A DNA stretch of 64,000 bases, taken from Bacteroidales bacterium. Lineage in GTDB: Bacteria; Bacteroidota; Bacteroidia; Bacteroidales; UBA1715. Shown one piece after another: positions 41,343 through 50,462 of this stretch. Location: assembly GCA_031286165.1 (NCBI GenBank), contig JAITUU010000037.1:1-64000 (forward strand), written 5' to 3'. The notes below the pieces were generated by a model. That model made no database searches. It saw only the letters and a program-made list of their open reading frames with translations, and was not told where the DNA came from. How positions within the stretch are numbered: position 1 is the stretch's first letter; every line of letters begins with the position of its first letter. Made by a program: the position numbers and the translations under genes.

Positions 41343-41612
41343 TTATTTACGAAGATTTAATTCTTTGATAAGCGCACGATATTCTTCAATATTGTGTTCT
41401 TTCAAATAGTTTAACAATTGACGACGTTTACCCACCATTTTCAAAAGTGAACGTTGAGTAACAAAATCTTTTTTGTTGGTTTTTAATTTTCCTGTCAAAT
41501 AATTGATTTTTTCAGTAAATACTGCTACTTGACCTTTTGTTGAACCGGTATCTTTCTCAGATGTGCCGAATTTTTTGAAAATTTCAGATTTTTTTTCTGC
41601 TGTTAAATACAT
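41343..41612 (-). CDS. rpsO: 30S ribosomal protein S15
   Basis: DTGSTKGQVAVFTEKINYLTGKLKTNKKDFVTQRSLLKMVGKRRQLLNYLK. Confidence 0.96.
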   Translation of the reverse strand: MYLTAEKKSEIFKKFGTSEKDTGSTKGQVAVFTEKINYLTGKLKTNKKDFVTQRSLLKMVGKRRQLLNYLKEHNIEEYRALIKELNLRK

Positions 41613-41711
41613 ACGTATAAATTTTTCTTTCTTGTAACTCTATAAATTTGGCGCAAAGGTAACTTTTTTTTGTTAAAAACAATACAAAATTGCTTTTTTT
41701 TTGTTTTTCTG

Positions 41712-42692
41712 TTACATAAACTTTGCTGCCACGGTCAGCGCGAAAAGCACTATGCTAATGAGATTGATAAACCACGTGCGGCGAAAATTATCTAAGTAAT
41801 TGCCTATAAAAAATACTGCCGGCACTATGGCAAAATAAAAAATATCAACTCCTACCCACGGAAATACAACATAGCACGCTAGTATGAAACACACGAGCAA
41901 CACTAAAATAAGGTAATATTTTTGAATTGCTACTTTTTTCACCAAAGTGCCCATAAATACAAAGCAAAATGCCAAAATAAAAAGCAAAGAACTCAGTACC
42001 ACAAATGCCGAATGAAGATAGGAAAACGAAACAGTACTTGCAGCATCTATGGTATTGTTTTGCAAAATTTCCACAAAAGAATCGAATTGATTAAAAATCA
42101 AAAGCCACGAAAAGAGAAAAATCAATGGCGTGAGTATGCCAAACAGTGCCGAAATCCACTGCCGCCAATTAAACGGAAGCAGGATGATAAGTCCCAAAAA
42201 TATGATGAGTGTGAGCGCATACACATTCACATATATCAATCCTGCGGTAGAAAATAGCAAACCTGCCTCATATGCGCTCTGTAAATTTCGTTCGTTTTTA
42301 TACAATTTAAAAATCGAAATCAAACCGCACAACACCAGCAATAGTGCGAACATCATGGGATTAAACTGTTGATAGAGCGGAAAAAATGCGGTGAACAACA
42401 TTCCTAAAAAAATATAAAGCGATGAGCGTTTTTCAATCAATCGAAACTGCCCATTGATAGTGGAAAGCAGGAAAATAATAAGTCCCAAACAGGCAAATTG
42501 CAACAATACTCCTATATGTGGATTGAATTGAAAAATACTCAAAAGAGGTTTATATAGCGGCATAGGGTGCAGGTCGTAGAACTGCATATTCATAATAGGA
42601 TTGAGCGCGTAGGGCAGCCAGAGCACAATTCCCACAAGTACCAACAGTATCACCGGCGCAGCCGATTTTTTTTGTAAAACGGTGTATATCAT
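41712..42692 (-). CDS. Multi-pass membrane protein (DUF6427-like)
   Basis: About nine hydrophobic helices over 326 aa; no enzymatic motif recognised. Confidence 0.7.
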   Translation of the reverse strand: MIYTVLQKKSAAPVILLVLVGIVLWLPYALNPIMNMQFYDLHPMPLYKPLLSIFQFNPHIGVLLQFACLGLIIFLLSTINGQFRLIEKRSSLYIFLGMLFTAFFPLYQQFNPMMFALLLVLCGLISIFKLYKNERNLQSAYEAGLLFSTAGLIYVNVYALTLIIFLGLIILLPFNWRQWISALFGILTPLIFLFSWLLIFNQFDSFVEILQNNTIDAASTVSFSYLHSAFVVLSSLLFILAFCFVFMGTLVKKVAIQKYYLILVLLVCFILACYVVFPWVGVDIFYFAIVPAVFFIGNYLDNFRRTWFINLISIVLFALTVAAKFM

Positions 42693-42698
42693 AGTGTT

Positions 42699-43973
42699 CT
42701 ATAAATCAAATCCTATATCGCGGCGAAAATACATGGCATCGAAGTGAATGTTGCTGATGGCTTGATAGGAAAGCGCAAGCGCATTGTTTTTACTATCGGC
42801 AAGCGAAGTTACGGCTATTACCCGTCCGCCGGCGGTGCTCAATTCTTCGTTCTCCCGTTTTGTTCCGGCATGAAACACCAAACTCGGAGCCGTAGCACCG
42901 GTAATGGTTATGTGTTTCCCGCTTTCATAATCCTGCGGGTAGCCGCCCGAAACAAGCATCACAGTAGTAGCCGTTTGCGGATTAATGTCAATCGTTTGCC
43001 CAGCCAAATTCTGCGTAGCCGCCGCGTGGCAGAGTTGCAGCAAATCGGAATTAATACGCGGAATTACCACTTCGGTTTCGGGGTCGCCCATGCGCACATT
43101 ATATTCTATCACTTTGGGCACGCCATTATTCACCATCAATCCTATAAATACAAAACCGCAATAGGGAATATTTTCTTTGTGAAATCCGTCAATGGTGGGT
43201 TTCACAATTTCGCGTTCTATGCGCTGCATAAGTGCTTCGCCTGCAAAGGGTACGGGCGAAACTGCGCCCATACCGCCGGTATTCAGCCCTGTATCGCCCT
43301 CTCCCACTCGTTTGTAATCCTTCGCTTCGGGCAAAATCACATAATCTTTTCCATCGGTAAGTACAAAAACCGACATTTCTATGCCGTGCAAACATTCTTC
43401 TATAACCACTTTTCGGCTTGCTGCGCCAAATTTTCCTTGCAACATTGCTTGTAATTCCTGCTTAGCAGTTTCCAAATCGGGAATAATAAGTACTCCTTTT
43501 CCGGCTGCCAAGCCATCGGCTTTGAGCACGTAGGGCGATTGTTGCTGTTCCAAAAATGCAAAACTTTCCTGCAAATTTTCGGCAGTAGCCGTGAAATGCG
43601 CTGCGGTGGGAATAGCATTGCGAATCATGAATTGTTTCGCAAATTCCTTGCTGCCTTCAAGCGTGGCAGCGTATTGTTGCGGTCCCAGTACTTTCACGCC
43701 TTGCGCCTGCAATTGGGCATCTGCCAGCACAAAATCGTGAACACCTTTTACCAACGGGTCTTCGGGTCCCACAATTACCAGCGTAATATTTTTTTCTATA
43801 ATTGCGAATTTGAGTGCTTCAAAATCAGTTGCCGCAAAAGGCAAATTAGTACCCACTTGGGCTGTACCGGCATTGCCGGGTGCTATAAATAATTCGGTTA
43901 ATAACGGGCTTTGAGCCAATTTCCACGCTATGGCGTGTTCTCTACCGCCCGAACCTAAAAGTAATACATTCAT
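42699..43973 (-). CDS. purD: Phosphoribosylamine-glycine ligase
   Basis: MNVLLLGSGGREHAIAWKLAQS; VLKADGLAAGKGVLI; YNVRMGDPETEVVIPRI. Confidence 0.96.
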   Translation of the reverse strand: MNVLLLGSGGREHAIAWKLAQSPLLTELFIAPGNAGTAQVGTNLPFAATDFEALKFAIIEKNITLVIVGPEDPLVKGVHDFVLADAQLQAQGVKVLGPQQYAATLEGSKEFAKQFMIRNAIPTAAHFTATAENLQESFAFLEQQQSPYVLKADGLAAGKGVLIIPDLETAKQELQAMLQGKFGAASRKVVIEECLHGIEMSVFVLTDGKDYVILPEAKDYKRVGEGDTGLNTGGMGAVSPVPFAGEALMQRIEREIVKPTIDGFHKENIPYCGFVFIGLMVNNGVPKVIEYNVRMGDPETEVVIPRINSDLLQLCHAAATQNLAGQTIDINPQTATTVMLVSGGYPQDYESGKHITITGATAPSLVFHAGTKRENEELSTAGGRVIAVTSLADSKNNALALSYQAISNIHFDAMYFRRDIGFDL

Positions 43974-44139
43974 ACAAAACTATCTGAATAATTGAATAAC
44001 TGAATAACCGTACAAAAATACAAATTTAATTGTTACTGCTTATCGCCTCCATAGTAATTATTTGCAAACGCTCCTCAAATCCCTCTTGCGAGGGACTTAA
44101 AGAACAGTTGGTGGTATTTGGAGTTCGTAAAGCGGAAAT

Positions 44140-44379
44140 TTATACATACGCTGTGTGCTGCGAGCCATTGCCAAGCAGCGATACAGAAAACGCATCGTGT
44201 ACGGTGCTGAGGCAGTCGTGGCACAAGCAGTCGGCATAGTTGAGTTTAATGTAGGTGTGCATCAGTACGTCCAACACTACAGACGAGCAGTGGCAGTTTA
44301 CAATGTCGCCATGCCGACACTCAAACTTATAACCGCAACGCGGACAGGTTTTTATTTCCACCACACTATTCATACACAC
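44140..44379 (-). CDS. Cysteine-rich CWC family small protein
   Basis: CPRCGYKFECRHGDIVNCHCSSVVLD...YADCLCHDCL Cys pattern; starts 3 nt after the thiF-like stop. Confidence 0.75.
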   Translation of the reverse strand: MCMNSVVEIKTCPRCGYKFECRHGDIVNCHCSSVVLDVLMHTYIKLNYADCLCHDCLSTVHDAFSVSLLGNGSQHTAYV

Positions 44380-44382
44380 TAT

Positions 44383-45135
44383 TTATAATTGTTTAAAATA
44401 AAATTCCGGAAATAGTTTTATGTCTTTTCCGGTTGCCAATCGGAACAAAATATCGGTGCAAATACCGGCAGTAATCCACGAGGCTACCGAAAGTTGCGGT
44501 GCCGGCAATGCTTCTTCTTCGTTTTTATAATCCTCTATCAATTTTTGTAGCCACTGCGTATTTTCACCGTTTTGTGCGAGTTTTTGTATTACCCAATCTA
44601 TAAATTGCATTTCAAAACCCTGCGGATTCGGAGAAATATGCGAAAGGCGTTCACTCATTTCGTGTACCACAAATACACAACTTGCCCAACCAATATTATA
44701 GGGGTGCAATACGGGAATCCCTTGCGACACACAGCAATCATCGAACACAAAAGGCACGTTTGAGGTGAAATCCATAGCATTGATAGCAACTTTTACATCG
44801 TGCGACACACGCAAAAACGGAGCAACAGTGTCGCCGGTAATAAAACAATTAAACACCGTAATTTCGGCATGAGGATTAATACTTATTAAACGTTTTTTTA
44901 GGGCTTCAACTTTAAGCATACCCACATCGGAGCGCGTATAATTCTGTCTGTTCAAATTACTTTCTTCCACCACATCGCCATCTACTATGGTAATACGCTC
45001 GAAACCCAAGCGCAGAGCGCACTCGGCTATTACACTACCCAAGCCGGCACCGGCAAGCACTATGTGAAAGTGCTTAATCGCTGCTTGTTCTTCGGGGGTA
45101 ATATAGATTCTGTTTCGGTTATACATATTACACAC
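44383..45135 (-). CDS. E1/ThiF/MoeB-like adenylyltransferase
   Basis: VLAGAGLGSVIAECALRLGFERITIVDGDVVEESNLNRQNYTRSDVGMLKVEALKKRLISINP; no C-terminal CxxC zinc pair seen. Confidence 0.88.
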   Translation of the reverse strand: MCNMYNRNRIYITPEEQAAIKHFHIVLAGAGLGSVIAECALRLGFERITIVDGDVVEESNLNRQNYTRSDVGMLKVEALKKRLISINPHAEITVFNCFITGDTVAPFLRVSHDVKVAINAMDFTSNVPFVFDDCCVSQGIPVLHPYNIGWASCVFVVHEMSERLSHISPNPQGFEMQFIDWVIQKLAQNGENTQWLQKLIEDYKNEEEALPAPQLSVASWITAGICTDILFRLATGKDIKLFPEFYFKQL

Positions 45136-45169
45136 GTATTTTTGTGATATTCCTCATAATTTAGCATGA

Positions 45170-45177
45170 CAAATATA
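45170..45177 (-). promoter_or_regulatory. Bacteroidetes-type -7 element (TATATTTG) for the thiF-like gene
   Basis: Minus-strand TATATTTG with a TTG 21 nt upstream (45199-45201) inside the 20-bp palindrome. Confidence 0.6.
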
Positions 45178-45199
45178 TCATTATTTATACATATATATC

Positions 45200-45219
45200 A
45201 ATACTCCAAAAGGAGTATT
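45200..45219. promoter_or_regulatory. 20-bp perfect inverted repeat, candidate operator (lux-box-like position) or hairpin
   Basis: AATACTCC-AAAA-GGAGTATT; overlaps the presumed -33 region of the thiF-like promoter. Confidence 0.6.
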
Positions 45220-45291
45220 TTTTTATGCATATTTTTGGTTGTTTTTTTACTAATGTACTAAAAATAAGTGCAATACAGAAACATGATAATT

Positions 45292-45921
45292 TTATACAAA
45301 AAAACACAAGTGCTTGTATTCTTCTACAAAACTGTGCAATTCACTACTTTTTATATACACAGGTATTGTTTCACTCCCAAGTTCTATTTTTGTGTTTCCT
45401 ATTGGCATAAAATGTAAATGAAGTAATTGCAATATTTTAAATAAATTTTCATCTAATTCTGCCAAAACAATAGATTTATTATATAAATAAGGAATATACA
45501 ACGCTGTTACCATAAGTGATTTAAACAATGTTGTAGATAATCGTTTCATTTCTTGTTCCGAAACAGCAAAACGCCCTATATGAAACACCTGTTCATACTG
45601 CCTATTACGCAAAAAATCGCGCATATTCACATTGAATTTCGCTTCCGCGGGCAGCGTCCATTCTTCCTGCCACTGCACGGCGCGTATGCAACCCACCACA
45701 CGCTGCGAATGTGTATTGCGCAGCACGTAGAACCACGAATAAGGCGCATAGCGCAATTCTTCGACATACACCTCAGCAATTTCTTCTTCCACCGAAGGCG
45801 GCAAGGATCTGCAATGATGTCTATAATTCGTTTCTACCACAAGTCGACATAGTTCCAATAGTAGGTCGCAGTTACTTGCAGAAATACGTTCGCAAGAGTA
45901 TAAATTGGAAAAATCATTCAT
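45292..45921 (-). CDS. GNAT-fold N-acyltransferase resembling LuxI/FeeM-type acyl synthases
   Basis: 209 aa; WFYVLRNTHSQRVVGCIRAV ... AKFNVNMRDFLRN...VFHIGRFAV ... ILQLLHLHFMPIGNTKIELG parallels the LuxI blocks (xxGCxRLLP, VELSRFAV, FLKRIKVPCHRIG). Confidence 0.65.
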   Translation of the reverse strand: MNDFSNLYSCERISASNCDLLLELCRLVVETNYRHHCRSLPPSVEEEIAEVYVEELRYAPYSWFYVLRNTHSQRVVGCIRAVQWQEEWTLPAEAKFNVNMRDFLRNRQYEQVFHIGRFAVSEQEMKRLSTTLFKSLMVTALYIPYLYNKSIVLAELDENLFKILQLLHLHFMPIGNTKIELGSETIPVYIKSSELHSFVEEYKHLCFFV

Positions 45922-45974
45922 TGAAATTGTGAATAAAAAATCAAATGAAAATCATTTTTTTGAAAAAAAAGTGT

Positions 45975-45987
45975 AAAAAAAAAAAAA
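45975..45987 (+). repeat. 13-A homopolymer in the divergent promoter region
   Basis: gtgtAAAAAAAAAAAAAtag, 15 nt upstream of TATATTTG (46003-46010). Confidence 0.8.
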
Positions 45988-46002
45988 TAGAAATTTTATT
46001 CG

Positions 46003-46010
46003 TATATTTG
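46003..46010 (+). promoter_or_regulatory. Bacteroidetes-type -7 element (TATATTTG) for the PAS-LuxR regulator
   Basis: TAnnTTTG match 26 nt upstream of the CDS. Confidence 0.55.
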
Positions 46011-46035
46011 TTCATTACACACAAAAAAAACACTA

Positions 46036-46812
46036 TTGCCTATGGGAACAAATCTACCTATAACTGAACAATTTTTTGAACCCGTGCCATGCGGTACTAT
46101 AGAAAAAGAAGCATACTCACAATTTGACTTAACCCTTCCGCTCTTGTGCGAAAAAATGTCGCGCATGTGCAATAAAAGTATTTATGTAATAGATTATATA
46201 AAGCGAGGATTCTTGTGGGTTTCGGAGCACCCTCTCTTTTTATGCGGCTACTCAGCCCAAGAGGTGCAAGAAATGGGCTACAATTTTTATGAAACAGTGT
46301 GTTCCCACGAAGATGTGGAAATGCTTTTAGAAATCAATAAATTCGGTTGGGCTTTATTCGATTCTGAAAAACTTCCTATCTGGGAAACCAAAAATGCGTG
46401 TTTTTCCTACGATTTTTTCATTCATCACAAAAATGGTTCGCGCACATTGATTGAGCACAAACTTTCGCCCCTCTTGCTCTCCCCCGACAATAAAATGTGG
46501 CTTGCTCTGTGTACAGTGAATTTATCATCGAAAAAAGGGAGTGGTAATGTAGTATTCACGTTGGGAAACGTGGAAGAACACTATACCTATAATTTCAATA
46601 CCAAAACAATAGAACCCTACTCTACCGAGAAATTATCGAAACGAGAAGAGGAAATTCTATCGTTTATTATACGCGGATACGATGACTCGCAAATAGCAGA
46701 AGAACTGAACATTAGCAGTCTCACCGCAAAAACACATCGCAAAAACATTATGCACAAACTTAAAGCCTCCAATATGATAAATGCCGCAACAGCCTATCAA
46801 TCTATTTTTTGA
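46036..46812 (+). CDS. PAS-like sensor + LuxR-type HTH transcriptional regulator
   Basis: PAS-like N-terminal half; KLSKREEEILSFIIRGYDDSQIAEELNISSLTAKTHRKNIMHKLKASNM. Confidence 0.9.
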   Translation: MPMGTNLPITEQFFEPVPCGTIEKEAYSQFDLTLPLLCEKMSRMCNKSIYVIDYIKRGFLWVSEHPLFLCGYSAQEVQEMGYNFYETVCSHEDVEMLLEINKFGWALFDSEKLPIWETKNACFSYDFFIHHKNGSRTLIEHKLSPLLLSPDNKMWLALCTVNLSSKKGSGNVVFTLGNVEEHYTYNFNTKTIEPYSTEKLSKREEEILSFIIRGYDDSQIAEELNISSLTAKTHRKNIMHKLKASNMINAATAYQSIF

Positions 46813-46866
46813 GAAAGAGTTCGCGGTAATTGAAAACTGAAAACTGAGAAGCAACTTTTAATTGAA

Positions 46867-48144
46867 TCAAAGTTTTTTGTGCGTAAATTGTTTTTCGCCT
46901 TTGGCGTAGGGTGCCACAATGTGCCCCTGCCCTTTGAGTTTCCACTTATAAATCAGCAATCCCTCCAAGCCCACCGGTCCGCGAGCGTGAATTTTATTGG
47001 TACTAATGCCTACTTCGGCACCAAGCCCGTAGCGAAAACCATCGCTGAAACGCGAACTGCAATTCCAGAACACATTGCCCGAATCGGCACGGTTCATAAA
47101 AGTTTCGGCTTTTTGCGCACTGCGCGTTATAATTACTTCGGTGTGTCCACTACCATAGGTATTGATGTGTTGCAGGGCTTCTTCTTCAGAATCCACCACT
47201 TTTATAGAAACTTTGTAATCCAAATATTCGGTTTTCCAACTTTCGGGCGTAGCAGCTTGGCAGTCTATTATATTTTGCACGCGCTCATCACCAAAAATTT
47301 CAAGATTGTATTGTGCGGTTGCGTGCGCAAATTTGGGTAAAAATTCCTGAGCCACAGCACTATGCACCAAAATTGTTTCGGCAGCATTGCACACCGCCAC
47401 ATATTGACATTTGGAATCGGTAGCCACCGCAACTGCCATGTCCATATCGGCTTCGCTATCTACATACACATGGCAAATACCATCGGCATGACCAAGCACC
47501 GGAATATTGGAATTATTCATAATATATTGTACAAACTCATTGCTTCCGCGCGGAATAATCAGGTCTATGTATTCGTCCATTTTGAGCATTTCGTTCACAT
47601 CATTGCGCGTTTCAAGCAATTGAATCCACCCTTGGGCAATTCCGGCTTCGGCACTTGCTTGGGCTATAATACGCGCCAGCACTCGATTGGTTTCCAAAGC
47701 CTCGCTGCCGCCTTTGAGCAACACGGCATTGCCGCTTTTGAGGCAAAGTGTGGAAATCTGCACCAGCGCATCGGGGCGACTTTCAAAAATCACTCCTATA
47801 ACTCCTATGGGGCAACTCACTTTGTAGAGTTCCAAACCTTTGTCGAGTTCGGTGCTCATAAGGGTTTCTCCCACCGGTTCGGGCAGCGTTATCAAACTGC
47901 GAATGCCCTGCACCACATCGGCAACTTTTGCTTCATCGAATTTCAAGCGTTTGAGCAGTGGTGTAGCCAAATTTTCGGCTTCGCTGCGAGCGAGGTCTTT
48001 TGCATTTGCTGCCGCAATTTCGCCGGCGTGCTCTTGCAATCGCTGCGCTATACGTTCAAGTGCTGTTTGTTTTATGTTGGTTGGCGTTGCCGCAAGTTCT
48101 ATTGATGCTCGCTTTGCCTCTTGTGCTGCTTGTTGTATATTCAT
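46867..48144 (-). CDS. proA: Glutamate-5-semialdehyde dehydrogenase
   Basis: PIGVIGVIFESRPDALVQISTLCLKSGNAVLLKGGSEA; IIPRGSNEFVQYIMNNSNIPVLGHADGICHVYVD. Confidence 0.96.
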   Translation of the reverse strand: MNIQQAAQEAKRASIELAATPTNIKQTALERIAQRLQEHAGEIAAANAKDLARSEAENLATPLLKRLKFDEAKVADVVQGIRSLITLPEPVGETLMSTELDKGLELYKVSCPIGVIGVIFESRPDALVQISTLCLKSGNAVLLKGGSEALETNRVLARIIAQASAEAGIAQGWIQLLETRNDVNEMLKMDEYIDLIIPRGSNEFVQYIMNNSNIPVLGHADGICHVYVDSEADMDMAVAVATDSKCQYVAVCNAAETILVHSAVAQEFLPKFAHATAQYNLEIFGDERVQNIIDCQAATPESWKTEYLDYKVSIKVVDSEEEALQHINTYGSGHTEVIITRSAQKAETFMNRADSGNVFWNCSSRFSDGFRYGLGAEVGISTNKIHARGPVGLEGLLIYKWKLKGQGHIVAPYAKGEKQFTHKKL

Positions 48145-48363
48145 AATTTAGAAGTTAAGGGTTAAGGAAACAGTACAAAGTGTTTTCTTTTTTTCGTTTA
48201 ACATACCAATTTGGCATCTTAAACACTATTGTTTCTGCAAAAGTACACATTTTTACGAAAAAACAAGTGTGCTGCACAATGGCACACAGTAATTACACTT
48301 TTTCTAGCGCATGTGCGTAAAAAACACTACTTTTGGCGTACAATTTCCACTAAATTTCATGCA

Positions 48364-49485
48364 ATGGATTTTATAGAACAACTCAATACCTACGATTGGC
48401 AACAGGTGCAAGAGCAAATTTACACTAAAACCGCTCTCGATGTGGAGCGTGCACTTTCCAAAAACCGATTAAACACGCAGGATTTTATGGCTCTCATTTC
48501 GCCGGCGGCAGCGGCATATATAGAATCTATGGCGCAAGCGAGCCGAAATTTTACCCAACAGCGATTTGGAAAAACCATACAATTATATGTACCTCTTTAT
48601 ATAACCAATTCTTGCATCAATCACTGCGTGTATTGCGGCTTCAATCACAGCAACACTATTCACCGCATTATTTTGAGCGATGAACAAATTTTACAAGAAG
48701 TGGCGGCAATTAAGAAAATTGGTGATTTTCAGCACATTTTGTTGGTTACAGGCGAAAATCCCCGCGAAGCGGGAATTGACTACATAGAACACGCCATAGA
48801 ACTTGTAAAACCACACTTTGCGTCAATTTCCATAGAAGTGCAACCTCTCAAAGAAGACGAATACAAGCGGCTTTCGGCAGCAGGATTGAATGCGGTGTAT
48901 TGCTATCAGGAAACCTACAACAAAGAAAAATATCGTTCGTATCACCCCAAAGGCATGAAATCGAATTTTGAGTGGCGGCTGGGCACTTACGACCGCATGG
49001 GGCATGCCGGCGTGCGCAAAATGGGTCTTGGAGTACTCATAGGGCTGGAAGATTGGCGATGCGAATCACTCATTATGGCGCAACATTTGCGCTATTTGCA
49101 AAAACACTATTGGCGCAGCAAATATTCCATTTCATTTCCACGTATGCGCCCTCACGAGGGCAAAGGATTTCAGCCGAATGTGGTAATGAGCGACAAAGAA
49201 TTGGCACAACTCGTGTTTGCCTTCCGCATATTCGACCACGATATTGAAATAGCACTTTCCACTCGCGAAAACCACTATTTTCGCGATAATATGACCACGC
49301 TGGGGATTACTTCACTCAGTGCCGGCTCAAAAACCGACCCCGGAGGCTATGCCGTGTATAAAACCGAATTGGAACAATTTTCGGTGAATGACAACCGCTC
49401 GCCGCAAGAAGTGGAAACCGCCGTGCGTGCGCAGGGTTACGATGTAATTTGGAAGGATTGGGATTTGAGTTTGCAACACGATTGA
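48364..49485 (+). CDS. thiH: 2-iminoacetate synthase (ThiH)
   Basis: PLYITNSCINHCVYCGFNHSN radical SAM motif; YQETYNKEKYRSYHPKGMKSNFEWRLGTYDRMGHAGVRKMGLGVLIGLEDWR. Confidence 0.94.
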   Translation: MDFIEQLNTYDWQQVQEQIYTKTALDVERALSKNRLNTQDFMALISPAAAAYIESMAQASRNFTQQRFGKTIQLYVPLYITNSCINHCVYCGFNHSNTIHRIILSDEQILQEVAAIKKIGDFQHILLVTGENPREAGIDYIEHAIELVKPHFASISIEVQPLKEDEYKRLSAAGLNAVYCYQETYNKEKYRSYHPKGMKSNFEWRLGTYDRMGHAGVRKMGLGVLIGLEDWRCESLIMAQHLRYLQKHYWRSKYSISFPRMRPHEGKGFQPNVVMSDKELAQLVFAFRIFDHDIEIALSTRENHYFRDNMTTLGITSLSAGSKTDPGGYAVYKTELEQFSVNDNRSPQEVETAVRAQGYDVIWKDWDLSLQHD

Positions 49486-49490
49486 ACCCT

Positions 49491-49961
49491 ATGAACACCG
49501 CCGTACTGCTTTTGGGTGCAAATTTAGGAAACGAAGAAATGATTTTTTCGCAGGTGCGCAGTTTGTGCACAGAGCGCGTAGGCAACATTGTGGCGCAATC
49601 GAAAGTTTATAGCAGCGCGGCATGGGGATTTGAACACGAAAACCTTTTTTATAATCAAGCACTTGTGGTGCAAACTCATAAAACCGCCCACGAAACGCTT
49701 GCCGAATGTTTGCGCATAGAAACAGAACTTGGAAGAACTCGCACGAAATCAGGAATTTACGAAGCGCGAATAATAGATATTGATATAGAATATTTTAACA
49801 GCGAAATTATTGACACTCCCGATTTGCATATTCCCCACCCGCTCATTCAAGTGCGTGAATTTGCGCTTATTCCTTTGTGCGAAGTTATTCCCGATTTTGT
49901 GCACCCGGTATTGCAACAAACACAACGGAAATTGTTGGAAATTCTAACAACTAACACCTAA
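49491..49961 (+). CDS. folK: 2-amino-4-hydroxy-6-hydroxymethyldihydropteridine diphosphokinase
   Basis: AVLLLGANLGNE; YNQALVVQT; TELGRTRTKSGIYEARIIDIDIEYF; IPHPLIQVREFALIPLCEV. Confidence 0.95.
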   Translation: MNTAVLLLGANLGNEEMIFSQVRSLCTERVGNIVAQSKVYSSAAWGFEHENLFYNQALVVQTHKTAHETLAECLRIETELGRTRTKSGIYEARIIDIDIEYFNSEIIDTPDLHIPHPLIQVREFALIPLCEVIPDFVHPVLQQTQRKLLEILTTNT

Positions 49962-49964
49962 TCA

Positions 49965-50462
49965 CTATTTTCTCTCATACTCTATCACTTGCATACTCTG
50001 CGCTTTGCCGGCATGGAGCGTAAGCAGCAACATTGTGCGCACTGAGTGAAATCCCTGCGAGCCAATTGCTCCCGGATTGATATACAAAAGATTGCGCTTG
50101 GTGTCGGGCATCACTTTGAGAATGTGTGAATGACCACCCACAACAATGGTAGGTTGATATTTTGCAATTTCTTTCACCACATCGGGCATATATTTGGGCG
50201 GATAGCCGCAAATATGCGTAATGAGCACTCGCACATCTTCGCTTTCAAAGGTAAGAATTTTGTGCGTGAGCACACGAATCTCCTGAGAATCCACATTGCC
50301 ATACACCGCTCGCACAACGGGTGCGCAGGATTGTAATTTTTGTAATACTTCCAAAGAACCAATATCGCCGGCGTGCCAAATTTCATCAACGTTGCGGGCA
50401 TATTTCTCCATACCGGCATCGAAGTGCGCGTGCGTATCAGAGAGTATCAATACTTTTTTCAA
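49965..50462 (-). CDS. YfcE/MJ0936-type metallophosphoesterase
   Basis: KKVLILSDTHAHFD, WHAGDIGS, VYGNVD, VVGGHSHI. Probable TTG start near 50462; the longer ORF overlaps the next gene. Confidence 0.85.
   Translation of the reverse strand: MKKVLILSDTHAHFDAGMEKYARNVDEIWHAGDIGSLEVLQKLQSCAPVVRAVYGNVDSQEIRVLTHKILTFESEDVRVLITHICGYPPKYMPDVVKEIAKYQPTIVVGGHSHILKVMPDTKRNLLYINPGAIGSQGFHSVRTMLLLTLHAGKAQSMQVIEYERK

Noticed and set aside
42744-43454. 236-aa + strand ORF opposite purD
   Set aside because: Antisense shadow of a clear purD gene.
45200-45219. Simple terminator call for the AATACTCCAAAAGGAGTATT hairpin
   Set aside because: The T-run is on the + strand while both flanking genes are on the minus strand; retained instead as a candidate operator, with the terminator explanation kept open.
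47362-48105. 247-aa + strand ORF opposite proA
   Set aside because: Antisense shadow of proA with His/Phe-rich composition; no recognisable domain.
44383-49485. ThiF-like gene plus thiH as a thiamine biosynthesis operon
   Set aside because: They are on opposite strands, ~3.2 kb apart, separated by the acyltransferase, LuxR-type regulator and proA; no thiS/thiG/thiC is present.
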